Below, one piece after another: positions 13,109 to 23,937 of a stretch of DNA of 64,000 bases; position 1 is the first letter of the stretch; every line of letters begins with the position of its first letter. This stretch comes from Iris pallida (lineage: Eukaryota; Streptophyta; Magnoliopsida; Asparagales; Iridaceae), in the NCBI GenBank assembly GCA_029216955.1, contig JANAVB010003400.1:18431451-18495450 (forward strand), in the 5' to 3' direction. Under the pieces are notes generated by a model that searched no databases, had not been told where the DNA came from, and worked only from the letters and a program-made list of their open reading frames with translations. The translations under genes and the position numbers were made by a program.

Positions 13109-13747
13109 ATATAACATATCATACAATATTATTATTCAGTCAGGATTGGAGCAAGTACATACATGATAAACTATTCATAACACGATAGAAACTATATATA
13201 TAACAGAAAATAAAATATAAAATACATGATAAACAGGTAAAACAAGAATTATTGTGTGACATGTCGAGAGAAAGAATTAACACGAGTAATCATGGCATGT
13301 GACAACAAAAATAAGGGTAAAATAAGTAAAACTGCATCTAACTAAGTATTTTAAAATTTTATGTTCGACATGTGAACGACTAAGGGGTAAGACCATGGGA
13401 TAGAATTGGTGTTTCACATGTCTACTAAGATATTTACCCGCCCGACTAGTACTCATGGATTCAAGTCACGACACAAAGAATCACGAACTTGATAATCACG
13501 GGAACAAAAAAATCACAAAGCACGGTAATCATGAACATAATCCATAAATCACTAATCTTGTGTAACAAGCGTATCAAGATCAAGTCATGCATATCTAGAT
13601 CATGTAATAGAGAGATTATCAAAAAATGAAAGTAATCAAAGTATGTACTTAACTTAGTTGGAGTCAATGTGAACGTGTCAACAAGGAATAGGCTCAGATG
13701 CTACACTTCATAATTGGTCCCAAGAGATAATAATATCATTGAAGATC
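13109..13747. other. Unclassified AT-rich spacer
   Basis: Sequence between the end of L2 and the start of L5. It has no open frame of note and no motif I recognise; repeated AATCACG/AATCATG words occur at about 13483-13540. It may be an older, decayed element. Confidence 0.4.
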
Positions 13748-15816
13748 TGTAAGCATCCTGATTTTGGTATTTTTTATCTTATTTAATGTGATTTTGATTT
13801 ATTAAAGTATATTTTATATTTAAATTTTGATTATAAATACACTTTGTCGTAGCTTTGATTTTTGAAGCATAGAATTAGCCAATTTCTCGAAACAAATTCT
13901 ATATTTGTGTTCTAGATGAGTCAACCTTCATTTTGGTATAGCATGTCCCACTCAAACATGTTCTCTTGCATTATATTTTTCTCGCACAACTTTAGGGTCA
14001 AAATCGTCATTTTAGCCTTTAAAGTCAAATTCAATATATTTTGCAATTTCGATTTGAGGCCCAAATCCAATCCAAACTTTTCGACCCAATATATGATTTT
14101 GACCTATTTTGAGCCTACTATGCACATGCCAGTCCCACTCATTTGAGTTTCCATGTGTTATTTATTTTCAAAGGGCACGCAAACCCAATTATTAGTCTTT
14201 CGGAGCCTAATTCGGTCCCATAAACTGGTCCAAAACTAGTCTAATTAGCCATGGTAGAGCATATACTAGTTTGCCATCCTATTATGATTTATTTAGATAG
14301 GTTTTATTTAGATTTTGTACAGCCAAATAGTTCCAAACCCAATCAAATCATTTTTTTCTATTTTTGGAAACAATTTAAATCTTTTGATGCATAATCTTGC
14401 ATATCTTTTGAAATCTCTATCAAATCTCAACCACATCCTACCAAAAGCCATAAAGCCCGGTTTGGTCGGTACAAGGCACGAAATGCATCCAAAGTCGACC
14501 AAACTTATATTGAATTCGTTATACCAGGTAGGCTGACTTGTACACAAGATTTCATATAGTTTTCGATGTCCATTTCTCGCAAAACCAAAACTAACATGAA
14601 GCCCTACGTGTCTATTTTTATCTTTAATTGGCCACCCACGTGGTTGTACATGGTTTGTCCGGGGCATCTGTTTTGCTATATAGTGTCCAGACTGAACGAA
14701 TTCTTTTATGGACGAGTTTTGGCAATTTGCGGAGCACTTCGACCTCTCAAATATTTTTTATAGAACTATAGACATCATAATCTTTCTATTCTGTATACTT
14801 TTGTGCCACTTGGTTGACATTTCATATGTTAATAAAATTCGTGTTCGTCGTATTGTTGTCGGATCACCGAGAAACCTAGAATCTGTCTTTTTGGACTCGG
14901 AACCCTAAGGAACTAATCTAAAATAATTGTTGTATTTATTTTATCATAAAACTTATGTTCTAATGTATTTTACAATTTTTTTCCAGATTTATTGTTTGTT
15001 AAAAATATTTGTTTCGGGTACGAAACTATTACACATATTGGTGATTATTGACATCAGATCAATAGGAGACAATACCTATTTTAATACAAACTAAATAGAA
15101 TACATATTACTATAAATTATTTTTTAATATTTTTTTGAAAATAAAACATATTTTTATGATATAAAAATATTACTTTATTGGGTAGATTTAATACTATATA
15201 TGCTAGATTGATATGGTAGTTTGATACTAGTTTCCTTATAAATAATGTCGTCTAAATTTTATTATAAATATTTTAATAATTTTTCCAAAAATAAATATTA
15301 TATGTTTACATTTTAAAAAGTTATTTTATTATATTGATTTAATACCATACATGATGGTTTGGGTCATATATATAGTAAAAGCTAGTTTAGTAGATTGTCT
15401 AGTATGGACTATATATAAATAGTATGTGTTAAGCCATAGATACATCATTGATAGATAGAATTGTTTATTCTAGGAGTATGTGACGGTGTTAGCGAGGATC
15501 CCGGAGTCGGACCGTCGTATATGCACTTGGAGACTACAGACAAGTGTACCTTGCCAATGTTTTAGTTCATTTATTTTTCTTTATTTGTCGTACATTTATC
15601 TTTTACATTCATAGTCATAATAGACGTAGGATGGTTGATACCTAGCATCCTAATTATATTTGTGTACCGATGTCGTTATATAGATATCGGGTATCGAAAC
15701 TAGGCATACTAATGCATTTTTATTCATGTTCATTAACACAATAGACCACTGGACATTGATACAATCATGATACGGAGTCATACATGATATATTCATGGTT
15801 TGGACTCTGTGATAGG
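13748..15816 (+). repeat. L5: partial LTR of another Del-like element, interrupted by Tat-3
   Basis: Starts TGTAAGCATCCTG and keeps the order of landmarks seen in the L family, including ACAAGTGTACCTTGCCA at 15540-15556, equivalent to the palindrome block of the other LTRs, but overall sequence is clearly different. It is cut at 15816 where Tat-3 begins (TGTAGAAG). The rest of this LTR lies outside the window. Small frames at 13916-14146 and 14308-14667 sit in it and have no recognisable homology. Confidence 0.5.
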
Positions 15817-16547
15817 TGTAGAAGTTCAAAAAGTATAAACATTACCATGCGCTACTCATAAATGGCGCCAGGACTCAAATCATTAAATAGCGCTGGTCGT
15901 TAGATGGTGCATGGAATCAGTTGGCGCTGGACCTAGGTGGTACTGGCCGCCACGTAGCAAGCTTCCTCGAGAAGCTGAAACAGTTGTCGTCATGACTGAT
16001 AACACGTCAATCGAGGAAAATCCGTTCGAATCACGAGCGTGCGACGCTCGAGAAAATTGTGTCAGATTTGTCATAATGACTGACAGTTGCCTTGCACCAT
16101 TTGCATTTGGTGCGAGGTAATCAATATCACTATATTAATAGAGGGCATTAAAATAGAAAATAGCGCCTGGCGCCATTCAGCAGTTAGTGCTATTTGATCA
16201 AATCATCCAAAAGCAATTAGATGATGTGGCACGCAGCCCACTAATCTCGAAGAACGTACACATGACACTATCCACGACCAAGTGCATTTCTTTCACAGAA
16301 TGCCATACGCCATATTCAGTTAACTGTTCATGTAAAGGATGATGGTATGCCAATTGCTATATGCGCCAATCAGAATAACTGGCTGATTGTTATTTCAAAA
16401 CTCTATAAATAGAGTTCCAAATCACTTCACAAGAATCACTAATGATTATAATCTCCTGAGCCCTTGCATCAGCACTCTTCAAAGGCTTTCTTCTTCAACA
16501 TCGCATTTTCCAAAGGATAAAGTCATTGTCTTCTGATCAGATTCCTA
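15817..16547 (+). repeat. Tat-3 5' LTR, left part (731 bp)
   Basis: Contains GGCGC-rich short motifs at about 15860-15930, several TGAC words at 15990-16085, and a TATA box CTCTATAAATAGAG at about 16401-16414 driving rightwards. The last five bases (TCCTA, 16543-16547) are the target duplicated by Tat-1. Confidence 0.7.
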
Positions 16548-17739
16548 TGTTTGCTATTGATCGTCGTAGAATAGAATAATTTTATAGGAGGACTGAACTT
16601 GACTCACAATTACAAACTCGCTTGTACAAAAGACAGCCTAGGAACAAAACCTAGGAAAAGCAATCTAAGTACAATTGTTTAGTTTTAATTCTGGGGGGTG
16701 ACGGTAGAGACTCGGGAAAGTGTTATCAACTCTGCCTTACTCCTTGGACGATCGAACGCAACCTCGGCTCCGGTGAAGAAATGCTCTCTGAAGATACGAA
16801 GGAAAGAGCCTGCTTCTGAGCTTTTTTTGTGCTTTCCAATACGTATCTTTATATCTCTCCCTATATGCAAGAGAATCACACCTTGCTATTTATAGGAATT
16901 CATGAGGAATGGGATCTATAGCCACATGGCAAATTTCGGGCCACATCGTTGTAACTGTGCCTCGAGACTCGATTTATAGTGGACAGCTGGGGATTGGTTG
17001 AGATTGATCATGATCTTTTTATTGCAGTAAATCTGAACTGTTTAAGACTTGGTCCATCTCTGCCACATGTCTAAACTACTATTCTGTGGCGAGCCGCATG
17101 AAGGATGTATCCTGGCTGAGCCGTATGAAGGACTGTCTCATAATCGAGCTGCATAAAGAATGTCTCATGACCGAGCCGCATGGAGAATGTCTCATAACCG
17201 AGCCGCATGAAGAATGTCTCATGACCGAGCCGTATGAAGGATGTCTCATAACCGAGCCGCATGGAGAACATCTCATGACCGAGCCGCATGAGAGATGCTT
17301 AATGATCGAGCCGCATGAGAGTTGTCTCATGACTGAGCTGCATAAGGAGTGTCTCATAGGCGATCCGCATAAAGAGTCTTATAGCTGAGCCGCATGAAGA
17401 GTCTCCTTTGGTTCGTGAACTATGCCGGATGTCATTATGATTTTTTCGTCTTTTCAGGAGCACGTCACGTCTTATCTTTGTGTCAGAGCTGTCAGAGCTG
17501 TCACCTTTGTGTCAGAAAAATTATGGCCAGCTACACAAGGAAACATTTATTGCTTAGGCTTATTTCGAACCGCATAAGGCTCCCCGTTGCTTTTGGGCCG
17601 CATGAAGCTTGCTGGGTTTTGAGCTGCATGAAACTTTCTGGGTTTTAGCCGCATGAAGCTTTCTAGGTTTTGAGCCACATGAGGCTCCATGTTGATTTCG
17701 AGCCGCATAGAAAATCCCATTCTTTTTTATGCTTCTACA
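16548..17739 (-). repeat. Tat-1 3' LTR
   Basis: In element sense it begins TGTAGAAGCAT next to the polypurine tract and ends GCAAACA at the TCCTA duplication. It carries a 27-bp tandem array at 17092-17400 and a minus-strand TATA box (complement CTATTTATAGG, about 16888-16898). Further isolated GCCGCAT words are scattered at 17560-17710. Confidence 0.95.
17092..17400. repeat. 27-bp tandem array in Tat-1 3' LTR
   Basis: About eleven imperfect copies of a 27-bp unit built from GAGCCGCATGA and TGTCTCATGACC. The unit length is a multiple of three and lacks stops in several frames, giving spurious frames on both strands (for example 17086-17388 plus and 17079-17357 minus). Confidence 0.93.
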
Positions 17740-17798
17740 AGATCCCCTTCAAAGTTTTCAATTTGTAAATTTAAAATACTTTAAATAAGAAGAATGGG
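17716..17798. other. Hairpin around the Tat-1 LTR/PPT junction
   Basis: CCCATTCTT (17716-17724) inside the LTR pairs with AAGAATGGG (17790-17798) outside it, 9 of 9 bases. An inner pair TTCAAAGT (17748-17755) with ACTTTAAA (17778-17785) matches 7 of 8. The LTR terminus and the polypurine tract lie between the arms. Confidence 0.6.
17740..17756 (-). promoter_or_regulatory. Polypurine tract of Tat-1
   Basis: On the minus strand it reads AACTTTGAAGGGGATCT directly before the 3' LTR start TGTAGAAG. It primes plus-strand DNA synthesis. Tat-2 has almost the same tract at its 3' LTR. Confidence 0.88.
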
Positions 17799-18029
17799 TA
17801 TGTCCTAGGAAGCGTCGAGACCGCATAAGCTCTTCCTGCCGTATAGGCTTCTCTGACCGCATACTGGTTTCGTGCCACGTGGGCATCCCATCACGTCGGT
17901 ATTAATTGTTTTTGATTTGCTTCGATGATTTGGAGCCATTTTTTGGATAGAATCCCAAGAGTCGCCTTTATCCTTCAGCCAGCATGAAATCCGAAGCGGC
18001 GTCTATCGCTCTACGCGCCTTTGCCACCC

Positions 18030-18037
18030 TATAAATA
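18030..18037 (+). promoter_or_regulatory. TATA box of the Tat-1 antisense gene
   Basis: CTATAAAT lies about 95 bases before the ATG at 18127, with a pyrimidine-rich leader between (TTCTTTCTTTC etc). Tat-2 has TATAAATAGG in the same position relative to its antisense gene, about 100 bases before the ATG. Confidence 0.65.
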
Positions 18038-18232
18038 CGAGAAGTTTTGAGGAGAGAAGTTCTTTCTTTCTTTCTTCAAGCTTTCCATCGCCCTAGTCAC
18101 CGTTTCTCCTCTTCTCTCGATCAACCATGGCTCCCAAAGCTTCTTCCAGCACTGCAGCGAAGGGCAAAGGGCTTGCTTCCTCATCGAATATGGTAAGCTC
18201 GATCCACCCCGATGTTCATCCTCCTATTAGTG

Positions 18233-18919
18233 GTAAGAGCGATGGAAAAAAATAATCCAAAACCCTAAATACAATGGCTATGTCGTATGTTTTATGCGCG
18301 GGCCCTTATCTGTTATGCTTCGGCATAGTTGATGCTCTTTTCGTCTTTACTGAACTGCTCAAGTTCTGTGTGATGAATCTGTATGAGCTATGCCGTATGG
18401 GCCGCATGAATGCCTCATGGCTGAGCTGCATGAGGTATGTTTCATGTCTGAGCCACATAAGAGATGTCTCATGACTGAGCCACATGAGAGAAGTCTCATG
18501 ACTGAGCCGCATGAGAGATGTCTCATGACTGAGCTGCATGGGAGATGTCTCATGACTGAGCCGCATGAGAGATGTCTTATGACTAAGATGCATGAGAGAT
18601 GTCTCATGACTGAGCCGCATGAGAGATGTCTCATGACTGAGCCGCATGAGATATGTCTCTTGACCGAGCCGCATGAGATATGCTTTATGACCGAGCCGCA
18701 TGAGAGATGCTTCATGACCGAGCCGCATGAGAGATACTTCATGACCGAGCCGCATGAGAGATGCTTCATGACCGAGCCGCATGAGAGATGTCTCATGACC
18801 GCATAAGCACCTTATGGACTGGACCGCATGAACGCCCACCAAACAGAGCCGCATAACTTGTAAAGCATTAAGTGGTTTTCTCTGACTATCTTCTGACTTC
18901 TTTTTCCTTTCCTTTTTAG
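18233..18919 (+). other. Intron 1 of the Tat-1 antisense gene, with 27-bp array
   Basis: GTAAGAG donor and pyrimidine-rich TTTCCTTTTTAG acceptor; 687 bp. The upstream GTAAGC at 18193 is a rival donor, but 18233 gives the same phase (1) and the same Gly/Val junction as Tat-2. Positions 18405-18810 hold about fifteen copies of the 27-bp unit also found in the LTRs. Confidence 0.72.
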
Positions 18920-21689
18920 TGAAGCTGTCGATCAATCCCTCGGGGGAGCTCTTGGTAGGTCAGGCTCAATCTGCCTTGGGTGTGAGGTTCGACCAGGTGG
19001 TCGAATATGTGTCAGCCCAAATTACTAAAAATCAATCTGAGGACAGGCTGAGGGTCATCAGCAACCAATCCTTCTTCTACCTCTTGGGCATGATGAACTC
19101 GGGGTAATTAGGGGGTACGCATCTAAAACCTGCATTTTTCTTTAGGGATGTCTTAACTATCTCGAACTCCAGCGTTCTATATTTATCTGAAAGTTGGAGT
19201 TTTTCTTCCAACGGGATAGCGATTCATATTCCTCAGATGGAACGTCACTTCCCGCTGTCCTGGTTTAATATGCTACCCATTGACAGAAATATGGTGGACT
19301 CCCTAACTCCAAGTCAACAGAGGATCTTCGTGGGTGATATTCATAACAACAAAACATCAAGGTCGGTAGTCGCGGACAAGATACTGGTCAGCCGCTCTAT
19401 GATCGGGTTGGCCCCGGGCAGTTTCATAAACGTGCAGGGTCCCAACTTTAGGTTATCCTAGGCTGATACTTTTATGAACCAGATTGCTCAAAAAGGATCC
19501 TACACTACCGGTCGGCTGTCACTGCTGAACTGGATGAACCCTACCCCTCTATGGATCAATTTGACATTGTGGATCTTACGAACATATCGAGAACTCCTGC
19601 ACGAGATTGGTCTTTATCATGCCATACGGGGCACTTGTTATGGTCTGCCTTTAAACAAGAAGCTATTCATGGCTCTTGTCGAGATGTATAACCGTCGCAC
19701 GGGGACCATTTTCACACCTGGAGGGGAAATGGGACTCGCTCTCCATGAGATGCATGAAGTCTCCAAGCTACCATGGGGAGATGAAGTTTTTGAGGCGTAT
19801 ACCCCTATAAATGAAGAATTTGAGGAATTAGAGCGGTAGTTTCCGTGTTTTGTGGCTGTTTATCGGGAGTTGCTATGTCACCATAACACGTGCCAACAAC
19901 TGTCGAAGAAGAAGAATGATAGCTCAGAAGGGAACCTTCCTCACACCAAGACCTGGCTCAGTTACATGTTTGAACTAGGTGCCTCAGGCCGGGTTTCCCC
20001 TCGAAGTCCTCGAACCCGGGAGGAGGTGTACAATCAAGTGTTGAATGCCAAGAGGGTTAAAACCACGAGTGATAGATTCAGGAGCAAATCTGACACCTTT
20101 GGTTACTTTTATCAAGATACCCAGAGGATGTCTGATAAGGCTCTCCTGACAGAATTTTTGATGCTATGGCTGCGGAATTGTGTAGTTTCGGGGAGGGGCT
20201 GGTGCTATTGAGAGAATCAGCTGTAACCTGATCCTTCCTGCTGTGAAGCTAGTCTTTGGAGGCAGGCTAGCTCTACTCTCCGCCATGGTATGCAGCATTT
20301 ATCGTGGCCTCCGTGCTTTCTCGTCCAAAGACATTGATCGCGATACGGTGAAGGATTTTGAACGAATTGAGTTGCCCTATCATTATCTGATGGGGTGGAT
20401 GTTAATGCATTGCCCGTCTTTAATGAGGCCTGGCCCAGAGGGCGACGTAACCGCTGATGATGCCTTCATCTACCAGTATCGCAGTATGCCCTGGGAGTAC
20501 ACTACCATGCCAGCCTGTCGGATGGTGCTGGCGCAAGTGGACAGATATTCCTTCTTCGTGTCTGTTCCTCATTTTACTAATGAAGAAGTAAGAGGCGTAC
20601 ATCTTGATGGTGCTGCATATCCCCATTTCTTGTCCGAGAAGATGCTTCTCTGGTTGCAGAACATCCGCCCTGCATATTTGGTGTATTGTAATCGTAACTT
20701 CGTCTTTTTGGAGCCTTACTTACCCAGTCGATTCTCTCGACAATTTGGGTATAGTCAAATGTTCTTGGACAATCCCAGCTCATGTCTGGTCTTCGAGGGT
20801 AGCATTCTAGACGGCATCCAGGCTTGGCATTATTATAGCGCGGTTCATACCCATGCCAGCTTCTTCGTACCTGATGCTAGAGAGTCAGAGCATATTTTGT
20901 ACATGGCGGCCCTGTACCATGTCATGGTAAATAAGCCCCCTAGTGATTTTAACCCAAGTACCAGCTTCATTACTGGTACTGGTTTAGAAGATAAGCCAAA
21001 AGAGTCCCAAACGAGGACCAAGAAGGGGAAGACAGTTGAAGTGTCTGACTCGGAGTCCATTAACGTGGACGAGGAGGGTGACCCGGATAACCTGCTTCCT
21101 CCTGCAGACGATTTGGTGGCAGATCTGCCCCCTGCTGTGCCTACTCCTTCACGTAAATGAAGCAGGCATGAGTCCTCTATCGTCGGAGAACTCGCTCCCA
21201 AAAATGGGCCACGGTCAAGCCTCGCGGGCCGAGCACTAGGGAGAGAAATAATGACGTCGAAGCCGTTTCAAAGGTGAATCGAGTTACGACCACCCTTTTT
21301 AGTTCTTCTTTTCTGAAATATAATCTGATCATCATTTTTTTCTTTGTAGGCGTCAGGAGAAGTGAACTCCCCAGAGCCGGCTATCGCGTCTGAGGTTGAC
21401 CCTATTATAGCCACCTTAATTAGTGCTATGACTACCGAGCTTTCTTCCACCACGGTCGTCCCGGGGATGGCTGAGATTCCTCCTATTGTCGACATCTTAA
21501 CTAGGGACGATGTAGGCTTTACTGAACTAGTCCCCGAGGTTGCTGAACCTCAGCCGGTTGATACCAACCCAGTAGTATCTACTTTCGGAGCGGCTGGGGC
21601 AGAAGAAGCTGCTGCAAGTGGCTCAGGTGTCACCATTGAAGAGGATATGGTGGCTGCGAGTGAGCCTCAGCCTCAGCGACCCTCCCCTG

Positions 21690-21785
21690 GTAAGCTATGT
21701 CATGTCTTGACTAGTGAGGAGGTTTATTTGCTCTATCTTCATATCCTTCGGGTTAAGTTGATCGATGGTTGTTCCGGACATACAG
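21690..21785 (+). other. Possible small intron in the Tat-1 antisense gene
   Basis: CTGGTAAGC donor and CATACAG acceptor, 96 bp. It is open and a multiple of three, so the frame at 21362-22132 reads straight through; it could be spliced, retained or not an intron at all. Confidence 0.35.
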
Positions 21786-22906
21786 GTCCTGCTCCTTCAC
21801 TGTCGACAACGGACATCATCGGAGGAGAAGTTTCCAGGGTTAATCTATTGGAAGGAAGTATGCCTCTTCCTCCTCCAGCTCAGATCGATCGACCCGTTGC
21901 CGGGTCGAGTTCAGGAGGACAAGTAGTGGGACTGCCGGGGCGGGAAGAAATGGTCCCTGCACCCTCCTCGATTAATGTGGCTTCAACACCGGAGGTCGAT
22001 CTTTCTGCACTGCCAAGTCTTCAAATTCTTTGGGCTGCGGAAGAGGAGATGACTGCTGTACAGGCGTCTTATCGCTCAGAACTTACATCCCTAGTGATAG
22101 GGGCATCGAGTTCTGGTACATCTTCTTCGTAACCATCTTCAATTCTCTTGGCTACTCTTCCTTTAACACCGTCCTCTTCGGAAGTTCTGGACGAATTGTC
22201 GAAGGACGTGGTTGAGAGTTTTTACCGTCATTTGAAATGAGGTGTTGAAGCTGCCCTGAAAAGAGGGACATCTTTTGTACTGGCTCTTCAATGTGCCCGC
22301 GGTCAAATTGAACTTCACAGAACACTCCCTGGCGGGGCAGGGATGGTCGACCTCTTGGAGCCCAAATTGGTAGAAGCTGATAAGCTCGTGGCTCAGCTTC
22401 AAGGGCTGCGACAACTTGAAATGTCTTTGGCAATAGATCAGGAGCATGCCTTCCTTACAACAGCCATAGAGAAGGTAAAGATGGTACTGAATACGTCCAA
22501 GCCGGCTCTAGTGAAAGACCTTCAAGATCTGTCTCTGAGGTACGATCAACTAAGCCGTAGAGGAGAGGACTGTTTAGCTCGGAAAGAAGCCGCATCTCGT
22601 ATTATAGCCGATACCAACGAACAGATCCACCAACTTCAGATAAAGTTGGCTTCTTTAGAACCTGAGCTCCAGGCCTCCCGCAGAGATAAGGAGTTAATTT
22701 GCAGAGAGACCGACCAGGTCACCCGAACCTCTGCTGCCCTGGAGTGTGCGCTGAAGAAATTTAAAGACCATTGGCAGGCTCATACGCATCTAGAGGATGC
22801 AGAAAAGTTGACTCAAGAGACCGAGCGCCGGGCAACACTGAGGATTGAGCGGTCGACAACTAAGCTAAAGGATCGGCTCAGAGAACTGTGTATCATCGAA
22901 CCATAA

Positions 22907-23937
22907 TCAGATTTTTCTCTCTTTTATTATTATGTCCCTCCATTTCTTTTTTTCTAAAACAGGGACGTGGTCCCAGGACAATGTAGCACTTTTGACTTTA
23001 AATGAATGAGTATGTTTACCTCATCCTTTATTTGTGGTATCTGTTGTGTTTGTACAGTATCTTTGGTGTTATGGTACTTGCCCCATTGGGGGACTTTCTG
23101 TTGACCTATTACCCTTGGCATACCTTAGTTTTAGGTACGGATAATAAGTTCGATAGAGAGACCCAGCATATTTACTTGAACGTGGTGAACATGAGGTTTG
23201 ATGATAGAACCTTCCTACTCATAGGTACTAAGGACATGGTAGGGGTGGGCTCAATGTGGATACCCAGAACAACTCTGTGGTAAGGTGGACATGAAAGTTC
23301 TTGGTATTGGAAGAAAGAATGCAATGGAACAACTGGGCTCCAGAGGCATGTGATGGTGAGGAAAGGGGTGCATGTACTAGAGGACCTAGTACAACATTTG
23401 TGGTCAGCTGCGAACATTTGTGGTCAACTGTGGACATTTGTGGGCCTATTACCCTTGGCGTACCCTGGTTTTGGGTACGGATAATAAGTCGAGAAAAAAC
23501 CAACATACTTACTCAGAGGTAATGAGGACGTGGTAAATATGGGAGTTTCACAACGGAGTCTTCCTACTCAGAGGTAATGAGGATGTGGCTGGAGTAGACT
23601 CAACGAGGGATACATAGAATAACTCAGAGGTAATATGGACGTGGAAGTTCTACGTAAGGGGTGATTTGTTTGTGATGGAAGAGAAACAACTCAGAGGTGG
23701 CATCGATGTGGTTGTTTCGGAAATTTTGTGGACCTATTACCCTTTTTTATGCACTGAAAGCGAGGGTAACAGATTCTGAGGAAAATGCTTTTTTAGGGAG
23801 GAAGTTCAAAGGTATGATCATACATGACTTGTTGCCCGAAAGATGCGATATGAATTCATTTAGGGTAACCAGAGTGTAAGTTCAGCGGTACTTAAGGGTA
23901 CATAACCCAACAATCTGGTTGATTCAGAGGGTGTCGT
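22907..23937 (+). other. Downstream region of the antisense gene with diverged repeats
   Basis: Lies between the 3' ends of the antisense gene and of integrase, which converge here. A phrase close to ACTCAGAGGTAATGAGGA recurs near 23217, 23511, 23566, 23621 and 23689, and a ~45-bp phrase starting TTACCCTTGGC occurs at about 23110 and 23451. No gene seen. Confidence 0.55.

Larger units (their letters stand above)
18127..22906 (+). pseudogene. Tat-1 antisense gene (plant mobile domain-like), decayed
   Basis: Exon 1 (18127-18232) starts MAPKASSSTAAKGKG and ends in phase 1 at a GTAAG donor. Intron 1 is 18233-18919. Exon 2 runs VKLSINPSG onward and aligns with the Tat-2 antisense gene through residues such as LTLWILR, EIGLYHAIR, FMALVEMYNRRTGTIFTP and GLALHEMHEVSKLPWGD, the kind of sequence found in plant mobile domain (aminotransferase-like) proteins. 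In-frame stops at 19105, 19459 and 19837, a frameshift near 20190-20200 and a CGA-to-TGA type stop at 21158 break it. Downstream the frame (20243-21160) ends in a Lys-rich acidic tail, an acidic Pro/Ala region follows (21362-22132), and a coiled-coil-like stretch rich in Leu, Glu and Lys (22343-22906) closes the gene. GTGAAT...TTGTAG near 21274-21349 may be a further intron. The start and intron are supported by the Tat-2 comparison; function is unknown. Confidence 0.75.

Noticed and set aside
15817..16547. Region looked like an endogenous pararetrovirus promoter (TGAC words, TATA, long leader)
   Set aside because: The matching Tat-type LTR ends, PBS and MATLLGT start after Tat-1 removal identify it as a Tat LTR.
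17092..18810. CRISPR-like look of regular repeats
   Set aside because: Units are contiguous 27-bp tandem repeats without unique spacers, lie inside LTRs and an intron, and no cas gene is near.
17071..18935. Open frames on both strands across the 27-bp arrays (for example a 209-codon frame at 18306-18935)
   Set aside because: A stop-free unit whose length is a multiple of three gives open frames in several registers; the peptide is just the unit repeated.
20845..21201. 118-codon minus-strand frame
   Set aside because: Shadow of the plus-strand antisense gene, which has the supported homology.
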